Below, one piece after another: positions 30,247 to 38,088 of a stretch of DNA of 64,000 nt (position 1 is the first letter of the stretch; each line of letters begins with the position of its first letter). Source of the stretch: Giesbergeria sp. Its GTDB lineage: Bacteria; Pseudomonadota; Gammaproteobacteria; Burkholderiales; Burkholderiaceae_C. A program made the translations under genes and the position numbers. The DNA is taken from NCBI RefSeq assembly GCF_028686475.1, contig NZ_JAQUCA010000005.1:160564-224563 (forward strand). Reading direction: 5' to 3'. The notes under the pieces are model-generated. The model was not told where the DNA came from. It saw only the letters and a program-made list of their open reading frames with translations, and made no database searches.

Positions 30247-31752
30247 ATGTACTGCATCACACCGGGCGCGGCCCATGCTTTGCACGACAGCGCCAGCACC
30301 CGGCGCTTAGAGGTGGCAGCAGCAGCCCTGCTGCCCGCACACACGCTGATGCAGCGCGCTGGGCTGGCCGTAGCCCGGCTGGCCCGAGCGCTGGCCCCCC
30401 ATGCGCGCCACATTTGGATAGCCTGTGGCCCCGGCAACAATGGCGGCGATGGCTTAGAAGCGGCCATGCACCTGCACCAGCAAGGTCTGCCGGTGGTGGT
30501 CACTTGCTTGGGCCAGCCCGAGGGCCTCCCAGACGACGCGCGCCGCTCTTGGCAGCGCGCGCGCAATGCTGGCGTGGGCTTTAGTGAGCAACCCCCGGCA
30601 GAGTTAGGGCCACAAGACCTGTGCATTGATGCCCTGCTGGGGCTGGGCCTATCGGCCAGCGGACGACATGCTTTGCCAGCATCGCACCCCCTACGGGCCA
30701 CCTTGGCCCAAGTGCAAACTTGTGCCGCCCCAGTGCTGGCCGTAGATGTGCCCAGTGGCCTGCTGGCCGACAGCGGCCAGTTTGCACCGGGCTTGGCCCC
30801 AGCCTCTGGCAGCACCAGCCCACGCTATACCCTGAGCCTGCTCACCCTCAAGACCGGCCTATTTACGGCGCTGGGGCGGGATGTGGCAGGCAGCGTTTGG
30901 TTCGATGATTTGGGCTGTTCGGCCTCTGCTGAACCCGCTACTGCGTGGCTCCATCCACGCCCTGCATCCAGGGTGCGCCCCCATGCCAGCCACAAAGGCA
31001 GTTATGGCGATGTGGCCGTGGTGGGCGGCGAAGGCTTGCACCAACGCGGCATGGGCATGGGCGGTGCTGCTTTGTTAGCTGCCCGTGCTGCCCTGCACAG
31101 TGGTGCCGGGCGGGTGTTACTGTGTTTGCGTGACCATGCCAGCCCCGGCATAGACATGCTGCAACCCGAACTGATGCTGCGCCATTTTCAGGCCCTGCAA
31201 CTAAAAAATTTAACCGTGGTCTGTGGTTGTGGTGGTGGCGAAGCCATCCGGGCGGTATTACCCCAAGTGCTGGCGCAAGCGGCCCAATTGGTGCTGGATG
31301 CCGATGCCCTGAACGCCATTGCCGCCGATGCCACATTGCAACAAGCACTGCAAGCGCGCCACCCCCGGCCTACGGTGCTGACACCCCACCCCTTAGAAGC
31401 GGCACGCCTACTGGGCACCACGGCGCAACAGGTGCAAGCGCAACGGCTGTTGGCCGCCGAGCAACTGGCGCAACGTTTTGCTTGTGTGGTAGTCCTCAAA
31501 GGCTCGGGTAGCGTGATAGCGGCACCAGGGCAATTACCCCACATCAACCCCACCGGCAATGCACGCTTGGCCAGCGCGGGCACCGGTGATGTCTTGGCGG
31601 GGATGGTGGGGGCAGCTTTGGCCAGCGGCCTAGATGCCCACACTGCCGCCTGCCAGGCCGTTTTTACCCACGGCGAGGTGGCCGACCGCTGGCCAGCACA
31701 GCAATCCTTCACCGCCAATGCTTTGGCTTGTCAATTGCTGCCGCTGGCGTGA
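30247..31752 (+). CDS. nnr: bifunctional NAD(P)H-hydrate epimerase / ADP-dependent NAD(P)H-hydrate dehydratase
   Basis: 501 residues in two domains. The N-terminal YjeF epimerase domain (1-225) has WIACGPGNNGGDGLEAAMHL and AVDVPSGLLAD. The C-terminal dehydratase domain (about 235-500) starts HKGSYGDVAVVGG and has VLTPHPLEAARLLG and NARLASAGTGDVLAGMVGA. Together they repair hydrated NADH and NADPH. It lies 11 bp after the PatZ-like gene and is probably co-transcribed with it. Its end is convergent with rnr, 18 bp away. Confidence 0.94.
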   Translation: MYCITPGAAHALHDSASTRRLEVAAAALLPAHTLMQRAGLAVARLARALAPHARHIWIACGPGNNGGDGLEAAMHLHQQGLPVVVTCLGQPEGLPDDARRSWQRARNAGVGFSEQPPAELGPQDLCIDALLGLGLSASGRHALPASHPLRATLAQVQTCAAPVLAVDVPSGLLADSGQFAPGLAPASGSTSPRYTLSLLTLKTGLFTALGRDVAGSVWFDDLGCSASAEPATAWLHPRPASRVRPHASHKGSYGDVAVVGGEGLHQRGMGMGGAALLAARAALHSGAGRVLLCLRDHASPGIDMLQPELMLRHFQALQLKNLTVVCGCGGGEAIRAVLPQVLAQAAQLVLDADALNAIAADATLQQALQARHPRPTVLTPHPLEAARLLGTTAQQVQAQRLLAAEQLAQRFACVVVLKGSGSVIAAPGQLPHINPTGNARLASAGTGDVLAGMVGAALASGLDAHTAACQAVFTHGEVADRWPAQQSFTANALACQLLPLA

Positions 31753-31770
31753 GTTTTTGGCTTTTTGGCT

Positions 31771-34029
31771 TTAGGTACGCTTGCCGCTACTTTTACCGCG
31801 CCGCGCTCTGGCTTGGCCTTTTTTAGCTCTGGCACCGCTGGGCGCGTCGGCATCGGCACGTCCGGCGGGGCGGCTCGGGTTGCGCGGCGGGGTGGTGGCC
31901 TTGGGCTTGTCCTTACCCCACTCTTTAGCCGAACGTGCGGGCAGGCCATCGTCTTCGTCTAGCAGCAGGAAGTCTATGCGCCGTGCGTCCAAATCAACCC
32001 GGCTGACCTGCACTTGCACGCGCGTGCCAATGGCGTAGCGAATACCGCTGCGCTCGCCGCGCAGTTCTTGCCGCGCTTCGTCAAACTTAAAGTATTCGCC
32101 GCCCAGTTCGGTGATATGGACTAAGCCCTCCACATACATCGCATCGAGGGTAATAAAAATGCCAAAGCTGGTCACGGCACTAACGATGCCGCTGTATTCT
32201 TCGCCCAAATGCTCGCGCATGTACTTGCATTTGAGCCAAGATTCCACATCACGGCTGGCCTCATCGGCGCGGCGCTCGTTGGCGCTGCAATGCAGGCCAG
32301 CGGCCTCCCAAGATTGGGTTTCGGCCAAAGCAGCGCCGGTCTCTTTTTTGCGCGGTTTTTCGCCGGGGGCCAAGGGTGGCGCGACGCGCTTGGCCAGCCG
32401 TTTGCTCAGTTTGGCATGGGCATCGCCGGGGGTGGGCAGGGCGGGCAATTGGTATTTGGTGTGGCCCAAAATGGCCTTAATCACCCGGTGTACCAGCAAA
32501 TCAGGGTAGCGCCGAATCGGGCTGGTGAAGTGGGTATAAGCCTCAAAAGCCAAGCCAAAGTGCCCGCTGTTGATGGGGGTGTAAATGGCCTGCTGCATCG
32601 AGCGTAGCAGCATGGTGTGGATTTGCTGCGCGTCTGGGCGGTCTTTGGTGGCCTCAGCAATCGCTTGGAACTCAGACGGCTGCGGGTTCTCGCTGATGGT
32701 CATGCCCACCGCCATCGCTTTGAGGTAGCTGCGTAGCAGGTCTTGCTTTTCCGGGGTGGGGCCTTCGTGTACGCGGTACAGACCGTGCTGCTTGCCTTGG
32801 GCGATAAAGTCAGCGCTGCACACGTTGGCCGCCAGCATGGCCTCTTCAATCAGCTTGTGGGCCTCGTTGCGCGTGCGCGGCACGATTTTTTCGATGCGGC
32901 CATTGTCATCGCAGACAATTTGCGTCTCCACGGTTTCAAAATCGACCGCACCACGTGCCTTGCGCGATTGCAGCAGCGCCTGATAGACATCGTGCAGGTT
33001 GAGCAAATCGCGCACCCGTTCGCTGCGCTTGGCGGCCTCGGGGCCACGGGTGTTGGCCAAAATAGCAGCCACTTCGGTATAGGTGAAGCGTGCATGGCTA
33101 AACATGACGGCCGGATAAAACTGGTAAGCATGGACTTCGCCCTTGGTAGTAACCAGCATGTCGCAGACCATGCACAGGCGCTCAACATCCGGGTTGAGCG
33201 AGCATAGACCGTTGGAGAGTTTTTCCGGCAGCATCGGAATCACCTTGCGCGGAAAATACACGCTGGTGGCCCGGTCGTAGGCATCTATATCAATCGCGCT
33301 GCCGGTTTGCACATAGTGGCTCACATCGGCAATGGCGACCAGCAAGCGCCAGCCTTTGCTGCGCCCGACTTTGGCCGGTTCGCAATACACGGCATCGTCA
33401 AAATCGCGCGCGTCTTCGCCATCAATGGTTACTAAGGGGATGTCGGTCAGGTCAATGCGCTGGCGTTTGTCGGTGGCGCGTACCTTGTCGGGCAGGGCAG
33501 CGGCTTGGGCCAAGCAAGCCTCGGAAAAAATATGCGGCACGCCATATTTGCGCACCGCAATCTCGATTTCCATGCCGGGGTCATCCACCTCACCCAAGAC
33601 TTCGGTAATACGGCCCACCGGCTGGCCAAACAGCGCGGGCGGCTCGGTCAGCTCTACAACCACCACTTGGCCGGGTTGGGCTTGACCCAAAGCGTTGGCG
33701 GGGATGAGCACATCTTGGCCATAGCGTTTGTCTTCGGGGGCGACTAGCCAGACCCCACTTTCTTGCAACAGGCGGCCAATCAGCGGGCGTGCGGGGCGCT
33801 CGATGATTTCGACCACCCGGCCTTCAGGGCGGCCCCGGCGGTCTTGGCGCACCACGCGCACGCGCACCCGGTCTTGGTGCAGCACGGCGCGCATCTCGTT
33901 GGGGGGCAGGAAAATATCGGGCTGCTGACCATCGTCGCGCAGCAAAAAACCGTGTCCGTCGCGGTGGCCTTGGATGCTGCCTTCAATTTCGTCGGCGGGG
34001 GGTAGTGCTGCTTGGTTGTTAAATTTCAT
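31771..34029 (-). CDS. rnr: ribonuclease R
   Basis: 752 residues from the ATG at 34029; the frame is open further upstream but would cross the tRNA-Leu gene. N-terminal cold-shock-like domains lead to the RNB catalytic domain with TIDGEDARDFDDAVYCE (the Asp cluster) and a C-terminal S1 domain (EEYSGIVSAVTSFGIFITLD). The tail is very basic (RARRGKSSGKRT), as in RNase R. A 3-to-5-prime exoribonuclease that degrades structured RNA and acts in tRNA/rRNA quality control. Its 5-prime end overlaps the divergent tRNA-Leu promoter. Confidence 0.95.
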   Translation of the reverse strand: MKFNNQAALPPADEIEGSIQGHRDGHGFLLRDDGQQPDIFLPPNEMRAVLHQDRVRVRVVRQDRRGRPEGRVVEIIERPARPLIGRLLQESGVWLVAPEDKRYGQDVLIPANALGQAQPGQVVVVELTEPPALFGQPVGRITEVLGEVDDPGMEIEIAVRKYGVPHIFSEACLAQAAALPDKVRATDKRQRIDLTDIPLVTIDGEDARDFDDAVYCEPAKVGRSKGWRLLVAIADVSHYVQTGSAIDIDAYDRATSVYFPRKVIPMLPEKLSNGLCSLNPDVERLCMVCDMLVTTKGEVHAYQFYPAVMFSHARFTYTEVAAILANTRGPEAAKRSERVRDLLNLHDVYQALLQSRKARGAVDFETVETQIVCDDNGRIEKIVPRTRNEAHKLIEEAMLAANVCSADFIAQGKQHGLYRVHEGPTPEKQDLLRSYLKAMAVGMTISENPQPSEFQAIAEATKDRPDAQQIHTMLLRSMQQAIYTPINSGHFGLAFEAYTHFTSPIRRYPDLLVHRVIKAILGHTKYQLPALPTPGDAHAKLSKRLAKRVAPPLAPGEKPRKKETGAALAETQSWEAAGLHCSANERRADEASRDVESWLKCKYMREHLGEEYSGIVSAVTSFGIFITLDAMYVEGLVHITELGGEYFKFDEARQELRGERSGIRYAIGTRVQVQVSRVDLDARRIDFLLLDEDDGLPARSAKEWGKDKPKATTPPRNPSRPAGRADADAPSGARAKKGQARARRGKSSGKRT

Positions 34030-34045
34030 TTTTTTGATATACAAT
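34016..34045 (+). promoter_or_regulatory. predicted tRNA-Leu promoter overlapping the rnr start
   Basis: TTGTTA (34016-34021), an 18-bp spacer and TACAAT (34040-34045) lie in front of the first tRNA-Leu, giving a predicted start about 12 bp before the mature tRNA. The -35 lies within the first codons of the divergent rnr. Confidence 0.6.
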
Positions 34046-34063
34046 CTGGGTCTTTCCTGAAAT

Positions 34064-34148
<85 letters not shown>

Positions 34149-34219
34149 AGTTTAACGACAAGCTGCATTCTATGCCTTGTTGCTTGTTTGGAAGTTTTAA
34201 GAAAGTTCAAACCCTGAAA

Positions 34220-34304
<85 letters not shown>

Positions 34305-34636
34305 TCAGACAGTTTCAGGCTCTACCAAGCCGCACCAAAAGCCCCTTGCCTCCCTAGGCGCAGGGGCTTTTTTGTTGTCTTACGTCGTTTCATAAGTCAT
34401 CATGACATCCCGCCTTTTTGTTGGTTCTTTTGTTGGTTACAAAAACCACAGCACCAACATGCACCAACAGGGGATGCACCGTGGCACTGACCAAAATTTT
34501 TATCAAGAATGCAAAGCACAGCGGCAAAGCCGTAGGCGATAAACACAGCGATGGCGGGGGGCTGTACCTGCATATCAAGGCCCAAGGCAAGTATTGGCGC
34601 ATGGCCTACCGTCTCCACGGCCAACAGAAAAAGCTG
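34305..34636 (+). repeat. long direct repeat behind tRNA-Leu, partner of 42008-42336
   Basis: From just after the CCA of tRNA-Leu, this stretch can be aligned with the region behind tRNA-Arg for about 330 bp. The aligned part contains the same terminator, the same GTTGGTTCTTTTGTTGGTT motif, the same ACCAACAGGGGATGCACC block and the start of the same integrase gene. Similarity is high but broken by small indels. Confidence 0.85.
34337..34373 (+). terminator. intrinsic terminator after the tRNA-Leu pair
   Basis: AGCCCCT (34340-34346) and AGGGGCT (34362-34368) form a stem followed by a T-run. The same hairpin follows tRNA-Arg at 42041-42077. Confidence 0.8.
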
Positions 34637-34640
34637 TATA
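34481..34640 (+). pseudogene. N-terminal remnant of a P4-type tyrosine integrase
   Basis: From a GTG at 34481 the frame reads VALTKIFIKNAKHSGKAVGD, then SDGGGLYLHIKAQGKYWRMAYR and LHGQQKKLY. This is the Arm-DNA-binding N-terminus (DUF4102) of tRNA-targeting P4-like integrases. It is cut at about residue 53 by the 109-bp repeat. After the repeat a short piece, TYQSLSYASQRA at about 34743-34778, still resembles the next integrase block (TYP-VSLA-AR). The catalytic domain is absent. It sits directly behind a tRNA gene, the usual target. Confidence 0.82.
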
Positions 34641-34745
34641 AGTTGGCTACTGTAAGTTTGTTCCACTTCAAGCTGCTGTTTGTCTCTAGGAGCAGACATC
34701 AGCTTTGGTTCAAACAGTGAAAAAACTTCTGATAGCCAACTTACT
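34637..34745. repeat. 109-bp terminal-inverted-repeat element, copy B, inside the integrase remnant
   Basis: Same length as copy A (9853-9961) with scattered substitutions and no gaps that I can see. Ends TATAAGTTGGCTA and GATAGCCAACTTA are inverted repeats. The uninterrupted integrase remnant at 42182 shows where this copy entered: after the codons for LY (CTGTAT). This suggests a mobile non-coding element, possibly with a TA target as for IS630-type MITEs. Confidence 0.78.
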
Positions 34746-34777
34746 TACCAGAGTCTTTCCTATGCTAGCCAAAGAGC

Positions 34778-34915
34778 ATGGAAAATCATGAACGTTCGGT
34801 CATTACCAAGCACATCCGCAACGTTTTTGCGGAGGGTGAGCTGGAGCGAGAGGAAGTATGTGCAAAATTTGCACATACTGCGCCTGACGACAAAACCCAC
34901 CAAATCGCACCTTAA
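34778..34915 (+). pseudogene. fragment of a RhuM-family virulence protein gene
   Basis: The frame MENHERSVITKHIRNVFAEG, ELEREEVCAKFAHTAPDDKTHQIAP, then stop, matches the conserved N-terminal block of RhuM (…SVITKHIRNVF…GEL…VCAKFA-TA-DGKTYQ…). A stop codon follows where the family continues YYNLD. The preceding residues seem to continue in another frame (MLAKEHGK), so there is a frameshift as well. It is a relic of cargo of the degraded island. Confidence 0.75.
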
Positions 34916-34955
34916 TCTTACCCATTGGCTCAAAAAACCTGCCCATCATATTCCG

Positions 34956-36143
34956 ATGCTCATTGACTTCTTCTACACCCTGCGCGCTGCCAAACTCCCG
35001 GTATCGGTCAAAGAACTGCTGGCCTTGCTAGAAGCCCTGCAAGCGGGCATCGTCGGCCCAAATTCGGAAGACGCTTGGAGCCTTGACGACTTCTACCATC
35101 TGGCCCGCCTGACGCTGGTCAAAGACGAAAAGCATTTCGACAAGTTTGACCGCGCCTTTGCCGCCTACTTCAAGGGGGTAGAGCTGCTGGCCGACTTCAG
35201 CCAAGCCATCCCCGCCGACTGGCTACGCAAGGTGCTAGAGCGCGAACTCACGCCCGAGCAAAAAGCCGCCATCGCCAAAATGGATTGGGATGAGCTGATG
35301 GAAACCCTGAAAAAGCGCTTAGAAGAACAAAAAGAGCGCCACGAGGGCGGCAGCAAATGGATAGGCACCGGCGGCACCAGCCCGTTTGGCCACGGTGGCA
35401 CCAACCCGCAGGGTATCCGCATTGGGGGTGCGGGTAAAAACAAAAGTGCCGTCAAAGTCTGGGAGCAGCGCGCTTACCGCGACTACGACGACACGCAAGA
35501 GCTGGGCACGCGCAATATCAAAGTAGCCCTGCGCCGCCTGCGTAAATTTGCCCGCCAAGGCCACGAGCTAGAGCTGGACTTGCCCGACACCATTCGCAGC
35601 ACCGCCGCCAATGCAGGCTATTTGGACATCAAAATGATTCCGGAGCGCCACAACAATGTCAAAGTGCTGCTGCTGATGGATGTGGGCGGTACGATGGACG
35701 AGCATGTGCAGCGGGTGGAAGAATTATTCTCTGCCGTGAAAACCGAGTTCAAGCATCTGGAGTTTTACTACTTCCACAACTGTGTCTATGATTTTGTTTG
35801 GAAAAACAACCGCCGCCGCTTTGCCGAAAAGTTTCCCACCTGGGACATCATCCGCAAATACAACAAAGATTACAAACTGATTTTTGTTGGCGATGCCACC
35901 ATGAGCCCATATGAAATTTTGCAAGCCGGTGGCAGTGTCGAATACACCAACGAAGAGCCGGGGGCCGAATGGCTGCAACGCTTGACGCACGCCTTCCCGC
36001 ATTTTGCGTGGATTAACCCCGAGCCGCAGGGCGTGTGGCAATACCGCCAGAGTATCGCCATCATCCAGCAATTGATGAGCAACCGCATGTATCCGCTCTC
36101 CTTGCAGGGACTAGAGCAGGCGATACGTTTGCTGTCCAAATAA
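34956..36143 (+). CDS. CoxE-like VWA domain protein
   Basis: 395 residues from the ATG at 34956 (MLIDFFYTLRAAKLPVSVKE); the frame is open upstream through the scar, but the family starts here. The N-terminal half is helical with ELLALLEAL and LARLTLVKDEKHFDKFDRAF. A Gly-rich linker GTGGTSPFGHGGTNPQGIRIGG follows. The VWA domain is in the C-terminal half; its MIDAS is altered, reading LMDVGGTMDE instead of D-S-G-S-M. Relatives are usually paired with a MoxR AAA ATPase, which is not present here. Function is inferred as metal- or complex-maturation related. Confidence 0.85.
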   Translation: MLIDFFYTLRAAKLPVSVKELLALLEALQAGIVGPNSEDAWSLDDFYHLARLTLVKDEKHFDKFDRAFAAYFKGVELLADFSQAIPADWLRKVLERELTPEQKAAIAKMDWDELMETLKKRLEEQKERHEGGSKWIGTGGTSPFGHGGTNPQGIRIGGAGKNKSAVKVWEQRAYRDYDDTQELGTRNIKVALRRLRKFARQGHELELDLPDTIRSTAANAGYLDIKMIPERHNNVKVLLLMDVGGTMDEHVQRVEELFSAVKTEFKHLEFYYFHNCVYDFVWKNNRRRFAEKFPTWDIIRKYNKDYKLIFVGDATMSPYEILQAGGSVEYTNEEPGAEWLQRLTHAFPHFAWINPEPQGVWQYRQSIAIIQQLMSNRMYPLSLQGLEQAIRLLSK

Positions 36144-36163
36144 CAGGCGGCCCAAGGATATCC

Positions 36164-38080
36164 ATGCAAGGCCGTTGGAGTCGCATTTTTAAACCAGGGC
36201 GGCTGGGGCGCTGGGGCAGTTTGACGTTGCTGCTGCTGGGCTTAGGGTGGAGCCACGGGCAGGCCCAAGAAATGCCCGCTACCACCGATGCACCTGCCAG
36301 CGTTGCACCCACCACCACGGACACCCCAGCCGTGGCCTTTGTGTTGCAAGTGCGTAGCCCCAGCAAACACATCAACAGTTATTTAGAAAAACACCTTGAG
36401 CTGCAACGTTTTCGGCAATTGCCCGAATTGCAAGAGCGCGAATTGCAGCGCCTACTGGCCAGCACCCCCGATGATGCACGCGAGCTGCTGGCCACGCTGG
36501 GGTATTTTGCACCCCAAATAACCCTAGAGCGCGTGCCCGCGCCCGCCAGCGGCACGCCAACCCACATCGTACTGACCCTAGAGCCAGGGCCAGTGACACA
36601 GGTGGAGCAGGTGACCATTGAGGTCCGTGGCGACGAGGCCACCATCGCCCCTTCTGCTGCTTCTATCGTCCCTACACCAGCACTAGCGCAGCAAATTCGC
36701 CACACTTGGGAGTTGGCAGTGGGGCAGCCGTTTAGCCAATCGGGCTGGGAGAGTGCCAAAGCGCAAGGCTTGCGCCAGTTGCAAGCACACCACTACGCCG
36801 CAGCGCGCATCGCCGACAGCCAAGCCCTGATAGATGCCGACCAGCACCGGGCCGAGTTGTCAGTGCGCTACGACGCTGGCCCAGCCTACCGCTTTGGGCC
36901 GCTGCAACTCGATGGCCAGCAGCGTTACAGCTTGGAAGCTGCCCAACGCATTGCCCGGTTGCCCGTTGGGGCTGCCTACGACCAAGCCCAATTGTTAGAA
37001 GCCCAGCAGCGCTTGGCCAGCAGCGGTTATTACGATACGGTGTTTTTGCGCCTCGATACCGACAGCCCCACCCCCGAGGCCGCCCCGGTGCTGGCCCAAG
37101 TGCGCGAGGCTCCGCTGCAAAAATGGGTGTTTGGCTTGGGGGTTTCCACCGACAGCGGCGTGCGCCTACGCATAGACCACACCCACAACCGCCTGCCCAT
37201 GCTGGGCTGGCGCGCCGTGAGCAAACTGTCCTTAGACCCCAAAAACCAATTGCTGGCCAGCCAATGGACCGATTTGCCCAACCAACGCGGCTGGCGCTGG
37301 TTCACCGGCGGGCAATTGCAACGCGAAGAAACTGGCAGTTACCAAGTCCGTAGCGCACGCCTGCAAGCCGGTCAGCGCCGTGACACCGAACGCATCGACC
37401 GTAGCAATTACCTGCAATACGACTATGCCAACGCCCAAGGCAGTGGCGCGCCACCGTCTAGCACCGCCCTGAGCCTCAACCACAGTTGGACGGGCCGTTA
37501 CTTTGACAGCATCAACGCCCCCAACGCGGGCTATGGGCTGGCCTATGAGCTGGGAGCTGGTACCACCTTGCTGCCACAACGCACCCCCTTTGTGCGCGCA
37601 CAGGGGCGTAGTTTGGTCTTTTTGCCTGCTGGGCGCATCACCTTGCCCAATGGACGCAGCCGCCCAAGCCGTTGGGCCTTGCGTGCCGAAGCTGGGGCGG
37701 TGCTGGCGCGCGCAGGTGCCCAATTGCCCGTGACGCAGTTATTCCTGACCGGCGGCGATACCACGGTGCGCGGTTATGGCTACCGGCAAATTGCCGCCCG
37801 CACCGTAGCGCAACAACTGTATGGCGGGCGCTATATGGCGGTGGCCAGTGTCGAATGGCAGCGCCCGCTGGTACGCAAGGGGCAGTTTAGCGATTGGGAA
37901 GCCGCCCTGTTTGCCGATGCTGGGGCCGTAGGCGATAGCGCGCGCGCGATGCGTTGGCGTACTGGCATTGGCGCCGGGGTGCGCTGGCGCAGTCCGGTCG
38001 GGCCATTGCAGGCCGATGTGGCCTATGGGCTACAAGAGCAAAGCGTGCGTCTGCATTTGCGCTTGGGTTTTAGCTTTTGA
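36164..38080 (+). CDS. tamA: TamA-like BamA/Omp85 family outer-membrane protein
   Basis: 638 residues from the ATG at 36164, preceded by AAGGA; a longer frame overlapping the previous gene is unlikely. The N-terminus has a signal peptide with a long hydrophobic core (LTLLLLGLGWSHGQAQE). POTRA-like domains are followed by an Omp85 barrel with the loop motif LFLTGGDTTVRGYGYRQ and terminal LRLGFSF. Together with TamB it moves autotransporters or phospholipids across the envelope. Its stop lies 8 bp before the tamB ATG. Confidence 0.92.
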   Translation: MQGRWSRIFKPGRLGRWGSLTLLLLGLGWSHGQAQEMPATTDAPASVAPTTTDTPAVAFVLQVRSPSKHINSYLEKHLELQRFRQLPELQERELQRLLASTPDDARELLATLGYFAPQITLERVPAPASGTPTHIVLTLEPGPVTQVEQVTIEVRGDEATIAPSAASIVPTPALAQQIRHTWELAVGQPFSQSGWESAKAQGLRQLQAHHYAAARIADSQALIDADQHRAELSVRYDAGPAYRFGPLQLDGQQRYSLEAAQRIARLPVGAAYDQAQLLEAQQRLASSGYYDTVFLRLDTDSPTPEAAPVLAQVREAPLQKWVFGLGVSTDSGVRLRIDHTHNRLPMLGWRAVSKLSLDPKNQLLASQWTDLPNQRGWRWFTGGQLQREETGSYQVRSARLQAGQRRDTERIDRSNYLQYDYANAQGSGAPPSSTALSLNHSWTGRYFDSINAPNAGYGLAYELGAGTTLLPQRTPFVRAQGRSLVFLPAGRITLPNGRSRPSRWALRAEAGAVLARAGAQLPVTQLFLTGGDTTVRGYGYRQIAARTVAQQLYGGRYMAVASVEWQRPLVRKGQFSDWEAALFADAGAVGDSARAMRWRTGIGAGVRWRSPVGPLQADVAYGLQEQSVRLHLRLGFSF

Positions 38081-38088
38081 GCAAACGA

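Noticed and set aside
36035..36163. Upstream extension of tamA
   Set aside because: It overlaps the end of the CoxE-like gene; the ATG at 36164 has a good Shine-Dalgarno and a proper signal peptide.
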